Origin: a virus
Direction: 5' to 3' (one strand)
Virus record (IMG/VR): IMGVR_UViG_3300031788_000069
Coordinates: 1-33,498 of that record
Length of the DNA stretch: 33,498 bases
The notes under the pieces were generated by a model, which saw only the letters and a program-made list of their open reading frames with translations, had not been told where the DNA came from and did no database searches. A program made the translations under genes and the position numbers. Shown here piece by piece: positions 14,641 through 22,401 of this stretch (positions are counted from its first letter, which is position 1; each line of letters begins with the position of its first letter).

Positions 14641-15054
14641 TTGAGCGCACTTACAGCCGCTTATGAGGGCTATCGAAAGGATGGCCAGGTCCAGCACTAT
14701 GGCCCCGGTGCCGTCAATATCTACAAGGGGGCACTCGTATCCGTCCGAGCTGCGGACGGGTACGCCTACCCCTCGAGGTCCGGTACCTCGACTGACGTGT
14801 TCGTGGGAGTCGCCTACGAGTCTGCCTTGAACTCAGCCGGTTCGGCAAACGCATTCCAGTTCCGTGTCAATAAGAGTGGTTCGTACCTCTTCAACACTAC
14901 GGGCGCGGCTCAGACGTGGGTGGGGTCGGCGGTCTACGCGTCGGACGACAACACCGTGACGCAGACGTCCACCAATAACCAGCTCGTAGGTTACGTGACC
15001 GAGTACGTTTCCTCGACCGTGGTTCGCGTACGAATCGACCGCGCCGTCCAGTAA
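14641..15054 (+). CDS. Capsid decoration protein (DUF2190/gpD-like)
   Basis: The 137-residue protein begins with TTG directly after the protease stop; AAGGAGG 8-14 bases upstream fixes this start. It is beta-rich with the pattern of head-decoration proteins: VQHYGPGAVNIYKGALVSVRAADGYAYPS, then VFVGVAYESALNS and the repeated FNTTGAAQTWVGSAVYASDDNTVTQ. Such proteins bind the outside of the capsid lattice and stabilise it. Its place between protease and capsid genes agrees. A terminator follows. Confidence 0.82.
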   Translation: MSALTAAYEGYRKDGQVQHYGPGAVNIYKGALVSVRAADGYAYPSRSGTSTDVFVGVAYESALNSAGSANAFQFRVNKSGSYLFNTTGAAQTWVGSAVYASDDNTVTQTSTNNQLVGYVTEYVSSTVVRVRIDRAVQ

Positions 15055-15075
15055 CGAGCGCATACCCTCCCCTAA

Positions 15076-15113
15076 AAGGGCTCTCTGCCGTCTAGGTAGA
15101 GAGCCCTTATTTT
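15076..15113 (+). terminator. Rho-independent terminator
   Basis: AAGGGCTCTCT (15076-15086) pairs perfectly with AGAGAGCCCTT (15098-15108), followed by TTATTTT. It lies between the decoration and capsid genes; with no obvious promoter before the capsid gene it may be leaky or protect the 3' end of upstream mRNA. Confidence 0.9.
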
Positions 15114-15143
15114 GCCGAATCCAGCCACCAAGGAGACACCAAA

Positions 15144-16085
15144 TTGGCAGTAGTTGACAGTGACATTCTTGCCCTAACGCTTGCGGGCATGAAGACGAAT
15201 TTTGATCAAGCGTATTTCCAGGCGAATGAAAAGGCCTCGTGGCAGTTCATCGCCACCGAGATTCCCACCACCCTTCCCATCCAGCAGTATGGCTTTTTGG
15301 GGCGAGGCGCACTCATGGAACAGTTCTATGACGAAGTCCGCGAGCAGGGCATCTTGGAAAAGACCTACTCTCTCCAGGACATCGTCTACAAGGGCATGCT
15401 CGCGATCGATCGACGAGCGATTGAGGATGATCAGTACGACCTCATCATGCTCCGCGTGCGAGCGTTGGGCGCTGAGCCAGTGCGGCACTGGAATCAGCTT
15501 GCCTATCAGGGCCTCGCGACTGGCGCCTCGAACCTTTGCTACGACGGCCAGAACTTCTTCAGCGCATCCCACTCTGAAGGCAGTTCCGGAACGCAGTCCA
15601 ATATCACGTCCTCGCCTCTTAGCGACGCGGCTCTGACGACCGCCGAGCAAACGATGATGGCGTTTGTCGACGACAAGGGCGTTCCCATGGAGATCGTCCC
15701 CGACACATTGGTAGTAGGACCTTCCAATGCCCGACTCGCCTCGGACCTTATCGGCTCCGAGATCGTCGTCCACGTACCGGGTGACGGAACCGCCTCCACT
15801 GGCGCCACCGCCTACACCCCGTTCAACAACTATTTCAAGGGCCGGTATCGCCTCGTGGTGAATCCGTACCTCATCAATACCTACGCGAACCACTGGTTTT
15901 TGCTCGACACCTCGAAGATCGTCAAGCCGATCGTCATTCAGAGCCGATCTGACGTGCCGATCACGGTCGAGAGTGACATGCTCGAACCAAACGCCCGCAT
16001 CAAGGAGAAGTTCAGGTTCGGACCTCGCGGACGATACGTCCAGGGCTACGGACTTTGGCAGACCGCCATAGGCTCAACCGCCTAG
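15144..16085 (+). CDS. Major capsid protein (Mu gpT-like)
   Basis: The 313-residue protein resembles the Mu gpT family of HK97-fold capsid proteins: start LTLAGMKTNFDQAYFQA, GFLGRGALMEQF, LAIDRRAIEDDQYD, the hallmark NLCYDGQNFFSASH, NPYLINTYANHWFLLDTSKIVKPIVIQSR, and the end FGPRGRYVQGYGLWQTAIGS. It starts with TTG after AAGGAG. It would form the capsid shell with the decoration protein and S49 protease. There is no obvious N-terminal scaffold segment. Hairpin terminators lie on both sides of the gene. Confidence 0.92.
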   Translation: MAVVDSDILALTLAGMKTNFDQAYFQANEKASWQFIATEIPTTLPIQQYGFLGRGALMEQFYDEVREQGILEKTYSLQDIVYKGMLAIDRRAIEDDQYDLIMLRVRALGAEPVRHWNQLAYQGLATGASNLCYDGQNFFSASHSEGSSGTQSNITSSPLSDAALTTAEQTMMAFVDDKGVPMEIVPDTLVVGPSNARLASDLIGSEIVVHVPGDGTASTGATAYTPFNNYFKGRYRLVVNPYLINTYANHWFLLDTSKIVKPIVIQSRSDVPITVESDMLEPNARIKEKFRFGPRGRYVQGYGLWQTAIGSTA

Positions 16086-16114
16086 TCGCCGACGGGGAAA
16101 ACCCCTTTGGCATC

Positions 16115-16144
16115 AAGGGGGGCCTCAATTTTGGGGCCCCCTTT
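16115..16144 (+). terminator. Hairpin terminator after capsid gene
   Basis: AAGGGGGGCC pairs with GGGCCCCCTT around an A/T-rich loop and is followed by TTT. A smaller GGGG-AAAA-CCCC hairpin precedes it (16094-16105). CCCCTTTGGCATC follows both hairpins (16102-16114 and 16138-16150). Confidence 0.75.
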
Positions 16145-16165
16145 GGCATCTCACAAGGAGAATTT

Positions 16166-16660
16166 ATGCTCTACGCAGTACGCAGCCTCACAGGTTTTTG
16201 GATTTCGGTGGGCGCACTCGTTTTCAATAATGTATCCCATCATCTTTTGACCAAGGACGAACTCACGGAGGAAATCCAGGCCGAAGCCTCCAAGGAAAAG
16301 CCTCGCCTCGAAATCCTTGAGGTCAGTGGTCCCGAAGACCCACAGCTCGGCGGCAAGAAGCTCACCCTGTCGAATCTTGCCGCTGCCCCGGCTCCTGCCC
16401 CAAAGGCTGAAGGGCCGCAGACAATGGAGGGTGATAGCATCCCCAAGACGGGGACAGAAGTCCCAGCCGATGGAGTGCCAAGCACTGCCGACGCGAGGGC
16501 GCCCAATGCTGCTTTCAAGGACGAATTCAGGGGCATGAAGCAACCAGAGCTTCGAGCAAAGGCCCTAGAGCTTGGGCTACCTGAGTTCCCAAAGGTTGCG
16601 AGGAACGCGGACATCGCCGACGCCATCAGGGCAAAACTGGCTGAGTCGCCGAAGGAGTAA
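16166..16660 (+). CDS. Head protein with C-terminal HeH/SAP-like domain
   Basis: The ATG at 16166 has AAGGAG six bases upstream and is preferred to the longer frame, which would run back through the terminator. The 164-residue product has an N-terminal beta-type part (MLYAVRSLTGFWISVG), an acidic linker with an alanine/proline tract (AAAPAPAPKAEGP), and a C-terminal helix-extension-helix-like unit (residues about 118-160, FRGMKQPELRAKALELGLPE ... NADIADAIRAKL). Such domains bind DNA or protein in phage head genes. It sits between capsid and connector genes, so a head or neck role is likely; the exact role is unknown. Confidence 0.75.
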   Translation: MLYAVRSLTGFWISVGALVFNNVSHHLLTKDELTEEIQAEASKEKPRLEILEVSGPEDPQLGGKKLTLSNLAAAPAPAPKAEGPQTMEGDSIPKTGTEVPADGVPSTADARAPNAAFKDEFRGMKQPELRAKALELGLPEFPKVARNADIADAIRAKLAESPKE

Positions 16661-16666
16661 CGATCG

Positions 16667-17137
16667 ATGGGCGCCTACCCGAACATCTACCCGTACATTA
16701 CGCTGCGGCTGCAAGACACGCTCGCAGAGATCGATGTCGCAGGGGGCGCCCTCGACTTCGAAATCGCGAGCGTCATTAGGAAGTGCCTCCAAGGGTACGA
16801 CCAAACCTACAATACAGTGACAGGCGAGGACCTCCTTAATCTCAATGAGGCGGTCGGTCTCTACGTCTGCGCTCGCATCATTACCCCCCTCTCCACGGGT
16901 GGCCTGAACTTTGACGTCACGTCTGAGAAGTTGCCGACCGTGGAACGCCAGTTCGCCAAAATGGGTGATCCTGACGCAGACGGAAACGTCGGAGAAAAGG
17001 CGAGATGGGAGCGAGAGGCTAACGCCTGTCTCGCCCTAATCTCCTTCGTCCAGTCGTCGGCTCCAGGCCTGACAACCTTCGCGACGGCCTCACCCAAGCC
17101 CAGGCGAATAAATGTCTGGGGAACGGGGCAGTATTGA
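16667..17137 (+). CDS. Head-tail connector (adaptor) protein
   Basis: The 156-residue, mostly helical protein in the usual adaptor place after the capsid gene. It has the pattern of gp6/gp15-type adaptors: an N-terminal helix (PNIYPYITLRLQDTLAEID), a second helix with IASVIRKCLQGYDQTYNTVTG, and a C-terminal part. GGAG precedes the ATG. The stop TGA overlaps the next gene's TTG start. It would form the ring below the portal. Assignment by position and helical pattern. Confidence 0.65.
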   Translation: MGAYPNIYPYITLRLQDTLAEIDVAGGALDFEIASVIRKCLQGYDQTYNTVTGEDLLNLNEAVGLYVCARIITPLSTGGLNFDVTSEKLPTVERQFAKMGDPDADGNVGEKARWEREANACLALISFVQSSAPGLTTFATASPKPRRINVWGTGQY

Positions 17138-17637
17138 GCCGCCTAACATCAAGGCTTGCGGCAAGAGCCACCAAGCTCATGCCGCAGGCCTGCAATATCC
17201 TCTCACGCCAGGGAGCGGCCTCCAATAACGCGGGAGGCCGAACCCAGGCCAAGACCGTTTGGGGTCCCGTCGCAGCTCCAGCTTGGTCTAGTTCTACGAC
17301 CTATGATGCGGGCGAAGTCGCTCAGGGCGCCGACTCAAAGGTCTATCACTCGACCAAGGTGAACAACCTCGACAATGAGCCCTCGGCCAGCCCTGGCTTG
17401 TGGACACCCGGTTGGCCGTGCGTCGCCTGGCGCGATCGCATATTCTCGACGCCAGACGAGCAGGCAGGCATCGCTCAGGGCGAGTCCCGATTCAAGATAG
17501 CCGTGCCCATAGGAACGCCCGTGGATGCTACCAAGCGCATTCAAATCATTGGAGGGCCGGTCTACGAAATCATTGGGTCCGACGAGATCCAAGGCAATGC
17601 AGTCCAGCTCGTCTTCGACTGCAAGAAGGTCCAGTAA
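17134..17637 (+). CDS. Probable head-closure protein with CBM5/12-like insert
   Basis: The 167-residue protein starts with TTG overlapping the preceding stop (TTGA). The C-terminal half (GIAQGESRFKIAVPIGTPVDATKRIQIIGGPVYEIIGSDE) fits head-closure or stopper proteins that bind DNA and seal the portal. Residues 51-94 differ: WSSSTTYDAGEVAQG, SKVYHSTKVNNLDNEPS and SPGLW match the aromatic pattern of carbohydrate-binding modules 5/12. A similar module occurs in three other virion genes here. The closure role is from position, the module from motif. Confidence 0.65.
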   Translation: MSRLTSRLAARATKLMPQACNILSRQGAASNNAGGRTQAKTVWGPVAAPAWSSSTTYDAGEVAQGADSKVYHSTKVNNLDNEPSASPGLWTPGWPCVAWRDRIFSTPDEQAGIAQGESRFKIAVPIGTPVDATKRIQIIGGPVYEIIGSDEIQGNAVQLVFDCKKVQ

Positions 17638-17768
17638 TGGCAAAAATCCCAGATATCGAGGTTCGCTTCGTCGTTCGCCCGCGAGGCCACGGCTGGAAAT
17701 TGCGGCTTGTCTATAAGCTGTGTCTCCTTCTTGGCCTAGGGTTCGAATTCGACACGGAAATCCAGTAA
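17637..17768 (+). CDS. 43-residue basic protein
   Basis: This short gene is joined to both neighbours by TAATG overlaps. The product is MAKIPDIEVRFVVRPRGHGW..., basic in the middle and hydrophobic around LVYKLCLLLGLGFEF, which may be a membrane helix or a buried hairpin. It lies inside the connector series. Function unknown; the two TAATG overlaps argue it is translated. Confidence 0.6.
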   Translation: MAKIPDIEVRFVVRPRGHGWKLRLVYKLCLLLGLGFEFDTEIQ

Positions 17769-18097
17769 TGAAAACCATCAGAGCTTTGAAAAATTTTGGC
17801 TTCCAGGAGAAGCATATCGAGCCGGGAACGGTTCTCGAAGTCAACCCCGACGACTTTGGAGGGACCTATCAGGACTTCATCGACGCCGGACTTTTTGAGG
17901 AGATCACTGGGCCGGGGGCGGCTACTCCCGGACAGTCGCCGGACGTCTCAGTGCCGGAGACGCCATCCTCGGACGCAGCCCCGGCATCGCCTCCGGCAAA
18001 GCCCCGGAAGCCTGTCTCAGCAACCGTGACGATCGAGGAGAGCGACGGGTCAACCGTGACTGAGCCATTGCCGGTCGCCAGCATCCCCACAATCTAA
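17768..18097 (+). CDS. Hypothetical neck-region protein
   Basis: The 109-residue product starts at ATG 17768 (TAATG overlap) rather than at an upstream in-frame codon inside the previous gene. The N-terminal half is compact (MKTIRALKNFGFQEKHIEPGTVLEVNPDDF... FIDAGLFEEI); the C-terminal half is disordered, rich in Pro, Ala and Ser. The N-terminal part resembles small phage proteins of unknown function next to tail-completion genes. Probable linker or assembly factor. Confidence 0.65.
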   Translation: MKTIRALKNFGFQEKHIEPGTVLEVNPDDFGGTYQDFIDAGLFEEITGPGAATPGQSPDVSVPETPSSDAAPASPPAKPRKPVSATVTIEESDGSTVTEPLPVASIPTI

Positions 18098-18519
18098 TGG
18101 GCGTCACCGCATCCCTCCGCATCGATAATTTCGAAAGGGTCGAGGCCGTTCTGGCTGAGTCACTTGCCAAGGCATGCCTCGTGGGTGCCGAAACGACTGC
18201 GGAGGATGCGAGGCGCCGTATCGAGGAGCAGGAAGGAAGCGGACGGAAATACCCCCAGCTTCCTAACCGCTCGTCGGCACCAGGCGAGTCGCCGGTCAAT
18301 CAATTCGGAAAGCTCGTCAAGTCGATCGAAGTAGACGAGGAGGCGGTGGGCGGCGTTGGCGCGGCTGTCGTCGTGGGCGAGAAGTATGGCGAATATCTCG
18401 AAATGGGAACACCGATCATGGCCCCAAGACCCTTCCTTGGCCCTGCATCTGAAGCAGGGGACGAGGCCGTCGTGACTTACGTCGCCTCGATTCCCGCAGC
18501 CCTGTCAAGGATCTTATAA
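18097..18519 (+). CDS. HK97 gp10-like tail completion/minor head protein
   Basis: The 140-residue protein has the features of the HK97 gp10 family: helical N-terminus (LAESLAKACLVGAETTAEDARRRI), NQFGKLVKSIEVDEEAVGGVGAAVVVGEKYGEYLEMGTP and the hallmark MAPRPFLGPASEAG. Members sit at the head-tail joint and are needed for tail attachment. It is coupled to the previous gene by TAATG and abuts the next one. Order fits: connector, closure, gp10, tail terminator, tail tube. Confidence 0.85.
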   Translation: MGVTASLRIDNFERVEAVLAESLAKACLVGAETTAEDARRRIEEQEGSGRKYPQLPNRSSAPGESPVNQFGKLVKSIEVDEEAVGGVGAAVVVGEKYGEYLEMGTPIMAPRPFLGPASEAGDEAVVTYVASIPAALSRIL

Positions 18520-19128
18520 ATGGCAGCAGGACAACCCTTTCTAGCATCGGATATCGATGAGTGGCTCTATCACGTCCTGAGTGGGGACGCCTTCCTCCAG
18601 GAGTACGCGCCTGGAGGATTCTGGGCAAGCCATCCAGACCGAGTCACTAACGTCGAATGGTCAGCCGACCTTACCTACTCGTTCTATGATGTCGCGAACG
18701 GAAGCGACGGCTATCCCTATCGATCGCTAATAAACGACAACGTCGGAAACGATCCGACCTCGTCACCAACCGCCTGGGTTGACTGCTTTCCCTGCATCCG
18801 TTGGTGGGTTCAGTCCCAGGGACGCGACCTCAAGCGCCAGGACGGTAGAGCAGGACGCGTGGAGTCGGCGCCAAAGGTGGTGGTCTGCATCGTCGACCGC
18901 CAGCGAGGCGGCGGCATCGACAGGGTCGGCGGCACGCTTGGCACGCTAAAGGCCGCGCAACTCCGGCTTGTAACCTTGCTCGACGCGAGGAACGAAATGT
19001 TCACTCTAGGCGACGGGCGTACCTCGCAGTTCACGGCCTTTGAGTTATCGGCCTACGACATGACCGAACCGACCATTGGAGACTATAGCCTTTGTCTAGG
19101 GCATTGGTACCAGTTGAGAGTTCAGTAA
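18520..19128 (+). CDS. Probable tail terminator with CBM5/12-like insert
   Basis: The 202-residue protein lies between the gp10-like gene and the tail tube, the tail-terminator position. The frame DIDEWLYHVLSGDAFL and the C-terminal beta region (VVVCIVDRQRGGG; AAQLRLVTLLDARNEMFT) suit it. Residues 47-87 are an insert with WSADLTYSFYDVANG, GYPYRSL and SSPTAW spacing like the module in the head-closure protein. The enlarged size (usual terminators are about 130-150 residues) agrees with an insertion. Function inferred from position. Confidence 0.6.
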   Translation: MAAGQPFLASDIDEWLYHVLSGDAFLQEYAPGGFWASHPDRVTNVEWSADLTYSFYDVANGSDGYPYRSLINDNVGNDPTSSPTAWVDCFPCIRWWVQSQGRDLKRQDGRAGRVESAPKVVVCIVDRQRGGGIDRVGGTLGTLKAAQLRLVTLLDARNEMFTLGDGRTSQFTAFELSAYDMTEPTIGDYSLCLGHWYQLRVQ

Positions 19129-19149
19129 CACCTATCAAGGAGCAACAAC

Positions 19150-20514
19150 ATGGGAGTACCCTATCTTAGCCTGGTCAAGGCCCAATTCGGAATCGAGTCG
19201 AGCTTTGGCACGAATGCGGCTGCAACTCGAATGTTCATCAACATCCAAAGCGGTGTGCTTGAGCCCGTCCAGGAGTTCAGTACCACGGGTATCCAGGGCA
19301 TGAAATATGGCGTTCGGAGGACTCTCATTAAGGAGTCGGCCAAGTTCAGCGCCAAGTGCATCCTGGACTATATCGACTTTGGCTATATGCTCTCGTCGAT
19401 CGAGGGCGCTCCTACTGAGGGCGCCTACTCCCCTGGAGGTACGCCGGTCTCAGGCGTTTACCAGCACGTCTGGGAGTCGAGTGCCTACAATGCTGACGCA
19501 TTCCAGTCGTACACCATCGAACAGCCGGGTAGTTCTGCCGATCGTGTCCAAAAGGCTAACGGCTTTGTATTCTCTAGCTACAAGATCGGCACCGCCAAGG
19601 ACAAGGCCTGCACGCTCGACGTGACCGGCTATTCCAAGGCGATCATCGATGCTATAAGCGGCACTCCTGTCACTGCCTCCACCGGCCAAAACGACGTTCA
19701 GACTGCGACGGTTAGCGGAACTCCCACGAGCATGACGATCATTCTCGTTTCGGACAACATCCAATCGTCAGCGATCTCCTACACGGCGACGACCACCGCC
19801 GCGTCATGGCAGACCGCACTTAGGACCCTTGGGGGCAACTGGGCATCGGCAACGGTATCGGGTTCGGCGGGCGGTCCCTACACGATGACTTCGCCAACGG
19901 GCCTCCCGCTCGAAACGCTTTCGGTCTTGGTTTCGGCCATCGTGGGAGGTTCGAGTCCAGGCTGCACGATCGCACATACGACCGTTGGCGGCATGAAAAT
20001 GAATCAGTCGTACGAAGTGCAGCCTGGCGATATCTCAATCGGTTGGTCGACCTCCCTTGCAGGACTCGACGGAGCGCCTACTACTCCCATCAACCAATTC
20101 AAGACAGATTTGGAAGTCTCTGAGCGCCATCAGCTCTACTGGCGGCAGAATACGAGCGATGTCGGAGCGGCAGGCATCGTCGAGAAGAACGCGGAGGGCC
20201 AAAAGCACGTTCAGAGCTTCATGCTCGCCTACACCAGTGAGGTCGCGGCATTTATCGCGGACTCTCAGGCTACGTCGCTGGTTGGGCTTTACTTTAGGGT
20301 CATGTTTACTGGCCCCCTAATCGCCTCTTCTGGCGTCAACCGGTCGCTCGCCTTCGACTACTATTGCGCCATCAACTGGAAGTCGGCCAACGCCGACGCA
20401 GGGGAGAACATCCGATCCTGCGAGTTTGACCTTGAGAACCTCTTCGACTTGAACGGCATTTTCGTCCGGCGAGTCACAGCAATCAACGAGCTTACGTCCT
20501 ACGCCACGGCCTAA
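19150..20514 (+). CDS. Major tail (tube) protein with inserted beta domain
   Basis: The 454-residue protein has AAGGAG before its ATG and precedes the tail chaperone, as major tail proteins do. The front (GVPYLSLVKAQFGIESSFGTNAAATR) and GMKYGVRRTLI, with MKMNQSYEVQPGDISIGWS later, fit tail tube proteins. Residues about 181-281 are an insertion (VQTATVSGTPTSMTIILVS, SYTATTTAASWQTALRTLGG, SGSAGGPYTMTSPTGL) matching a beta-repeat that decorates virion proteins of many phages. It would form the tail tube, with the insert on its outer face. Confidence 0.8.
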   Translation: MGVPYLSLVKAQFGIESSFGTNAAATRMFINIQSGVLEPVQEFSTTGIQGMKYGVRRTLIKESAKFSAKCILDYIDFGYMLSSIEGAPTEGAYSPGGTPVSGVYQHVWESSAYNADAFQSYTIEQPGSSADRVQKANGFVFSSYKIGTAKDKACTLDVTGYSKAIIDAISGTPVTASTGQNDVQTATVSGTPTSMTIILVSDNIQSSAISYTATTTAASWQTALRTLGGNWASATVSGSAGGPYTMTSPTGLPLETLSVLVSAIVGGSSPGCTIAHTTVGGMKMNQSYEVQPGDISIGWSTSLAGLDGAPTTPINQFKTDLEVSERHQLYWRQNTSDVGAAGIVEKNAEGQKHVQSFMLAYTSEVAAFIADSQATSLVGLYFRVMFTGPLIASSGVNRSLAFDYYCAINWKSANADAGENIRSCEFDLENLFDLNGIFVRRVTAINELTSYATA

Positions 20515-20537
20515 GGACAGTGCCCAACGCTTCCCCA

Positions 20538-20570
20538 GGCCCTGCTTCCCTCATAGAGGCAGGGCCCTAA
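20538..20570 (+). terminator. Hairpin after tail tube gene, weak terminator
   Basis: GGCCCTGC (20538-20545) pairs with GCAGGGCC (20559-20566), followed by CTAAATTAT rather than a clear T-run. It is probably a leaky terminator or a 3' stabiliser. Confidence 0.6.
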
Positions 20571-20576
20571 ATTATC

Positions 20577-21026
20577 ATGCCTACCTATCAAGTATTCGCT
20601 CATCTGGCCATTAGAGAACTGACCATTTCCCTCTTTGGCATCGAAATTCAGGTCACCCATCGGCTTTACAAGGATCCCAGGCGGATCATCGAGGCCCGTA
20701 ACCAGATCCTTAATCTGCGTGATTCGCTTGGGACCGCGATCGAGAAGCAGAAGGCCAAGAAGGCTGGCGAGGAAGACCAGCAGGAGGCCATCTCCGACCT
20801 TCAGCAGATATATGACCAAGCAGAATTCGCACTCGCCAACAACGAACGATATTCCCTGTGCGAGACATTCTGCGACGAGATCGCGGCAACCAACATCACG
20901 GACGACGAGGGGAATCCTATGCCTCTTGAGCCTGATGCCCTCTTTAACTCTGAGGCCCAAAGCGAGTTCCTGAAGGCGATTCTCGATGCGGTCGCTGCGG
21001 TGCCTCTCGTCCCAAAAGCGAAGTAA
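20577..21026 (+). CDS. Tail assembly chaperone, short product (gpG-like)
   Basis: The 149-residue protein is the shorter of two products from one start. It lies between tail tube and tape measure, the place of lambda G/GT-type chaperones. It has a beta-type front (YQVFAHLAIRELTISLFGIEIQVTHR) and a long charged coil (residues 40-90). A slippery heptamer CCCAAAA lies ten bases before its stop, in the right frame (C CCA AAA). Chaperones of this type coat and hold the tape measure protein until the tube polymerises. Confidence 0.85.
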   Translation: MPTYQVFAHLAIRELTISLFGIEIQVTHRLYKDPRRIIEARNQILNLRDSLGTAIEKQKAKKAGEEDQQEAISDLQQIYDQAEFALANNERYSLCETFCDEIAATNITDDEGNPMPLEPDALFNSEAQSEFLKAILDAVAAVPLVPKAK

Positions 21027-21289
21027 GGGACTTCGAGGAGTGGCTCTATATCCTCTACGGCGGCGGCTTCCCGTCGTACGTGGAGGGGGTTTGCGCGTGC
21101 CCCTGGTGGGCTCCAGCCTTCATGCAGATTCACGACGGCAAAGGCCGGCGGGTGGATCCACTCCGAGACGTTGCCTGGATCTGGGGAATCGACGACTACC
21201 CCGGCCTAAACCGAGTAATTATGGCCTGCTACAACGCCTATCAGGAGGCCCACTACAACGCCTATCGTCGACGGTTCCCTGCTCAATAA
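20577..21289 (+). CDS. Tail assembly chaperone, -1 frameshift product (gpGT-like)
   Basis: Slippage by -1 at 21011-21017 continues into an open frame without a suitable start of its own: KSEVRDFEEWLYILYGGGFPS, then EGVCACPWWAPAF and GIDDYPGLNRVIMACYNAYQ to the stop at 21289. The fusion would be about 237 residues (147 before the slip, 90 after). Frameshifted extensions of this type recruit tail tube subunits to the tape measure in lambda. Seen directly: the heptamer, the open -1 frame and the position; the ratio of products is unknown. Confidence 0.85.
21011..21034 (+). promoter_or_regulatory. Programmed -1 ribosomal frameshift signal
   Basis: The slippery heptamer CCCAAAA (21011-21017) reads GT[C CCA AAA] in the zero frame. 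Two bases later GAAGT (21020-21024) can pair with ACTTC (21030-21034), a small stimulatory hairpin. The zero-frame stop (21024-21026) follows immediately. Confidence 0.88.
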
Positions 21290-21330
21290 CCTGGCTTCCC
21301 TCGGGACTGCATACCAAACGCCCGCAGAAA

Positions 21331-22218
21331 TCACCATGGGAATGTATCCCATTTGAAGGTCATGACCCGTTCTCCATCATCGTAAAGCGGAATCTCTATT
21401 GATGCTGAGTTCGAGTGCCTCAAGCCTTGAATAAATCTGTCATATCCGTGTATGAACATCGTCGTTGTGTCATAGTCTGCGGGGCCGGTTGCCTCGAAGG
21501 TTTGTTCGGGATTGTCGCCAAATTTAACGCGAATTGAGATTTCGTCAACGCCCGTTAATATCTGTCCTCGTTCTATTTTTAGAATCACGTCATGCCCGTA
21601 TTTGGGATCCCTGCGCATTATAAGCATCGCTCGTTGCGGATCTGGGTATGGGGGCTGTAATTCAAATTCGCCGTCTGATCTAATGGCGAGAACCCTCCTC
21701 GTTCCTCTTCCCATGGGTGCTTCCTCGTCGAGTTCAGTCCATTCGAGGCCCCCATTTCGCCTAGATTCCACAGCTACTCGGTGGGCATAGCCCTTCTTTC
21801 TCTGATTCCATTTATTGAGGAGGATTTGAGCGGCTTTGCGGGCCTTACTGGATGGCTGAATAGAGGATAGTTCGGATGTGGCGTGTTCATAGGCCGCCTC
21901 GTCACCTGTCCAATGTTTCAGGGTGGATTGAGCGTCAGCGTATTTGTCATCGTCTGACCGGGCGATAGCTTGCGGCTGACCATTTTCGCGGCGCCGGGAA
22001 AATGGCGGCTCGTTCGGGGTTGCGGATCTCACACAACCTCCCGCCAGATAGATATATGAGAAGACGGCAAGGATCATTGCTCCCAGGACGGTACCTATGC
22101 GACGTTCTCGCATCGTAGCCCCTTTAGTCGTGCGTGCGTATGGTGCGATGGCCCCGCAGGCGCGGCACCTCTTACCTCTCGCCGGGTATTTGTTCAGACA
22201 CGTTGGACATTGCCACAT
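21331..22218 (-). CDS. Zinc-ribbon membrane/envelope protein (moron)
   Basis: The 295-residue protein is coded against the late operon between the chaperone and tape measure genes, in AT-richer DNA, so it looks like an acquired accessory gene. Residues 4-21 are a zinc ribbon (CPTC ... CRAC), 41-61 a membrane helix (IGTVLGAMILAVFSYIYLAGG, followed by Cys), 105-140 a charged helix, and the C-terminal half beta-rich (ISIRVKFGDNPEQTFEATG; RVMTFKWDTF), recalling envelope proteins with an all-beta domain. TAGAAT lies exactly six bases before the ATG. Possible role in superinfection exclusion or host envelope change is inference. Confidence 0.7.
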   Translation of the reverse strand: MWQCPTCLNKYPARGKRCRACGAIAPYARTTKGATMRERRIGTVLGAMILAVFSYIYLAGGCVRSATPNEPPFSRRRENGQPQAIARSDDDKYADAQSTLKHWTGDEAAYEHATSELSSIQPSSKARKAAQILLNKWNQRKKGYAHRVAVESRRNGGLEWTELDEEAPMGRGTRRVLAIRSDGEFELQPPYPDPQRAMLIMRRDPKYGHDVILKIERGQILTGVDEISIRVKFGDNPEQTFEATGPADYDTTTMFIHGYDRFIQGLRHSNSASIEIPLYDDGERVMTFKWDTFPW

Positions 22219-22349
22219 GTCCTCATTCTAACGCGACTCCGGACCTATTCGCGCGTCCTCATAACCGGAAAGGGACTTATCTGGATAGAAAAGAAGTGGG
22301 CCACACGCGTGCCTAAAGCCGCCTAGCTTCGATATTGCAATTGCACCGG

Positions 22350-22380
22350 GCCTAGTCGTTGAAAGACGGCTGGGCTTTTT
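22350..22380 (+). terminator. Rho-independent terminator before tape measure gene
   Basis: GCCTAGTCGT (22350-22359) pairs with ACGGCTGGGC (22366-22375) with one T-G wobble and a small internal mismatch, followed by TTTTT. It ends plus-strand transcription from the chaperone unit. The tape measure gene starts 22 bases later. Confidence 0.75.
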
Positions 22381-22401
22381 CGTTTCCGATCGAGTTTCAC
22401 T

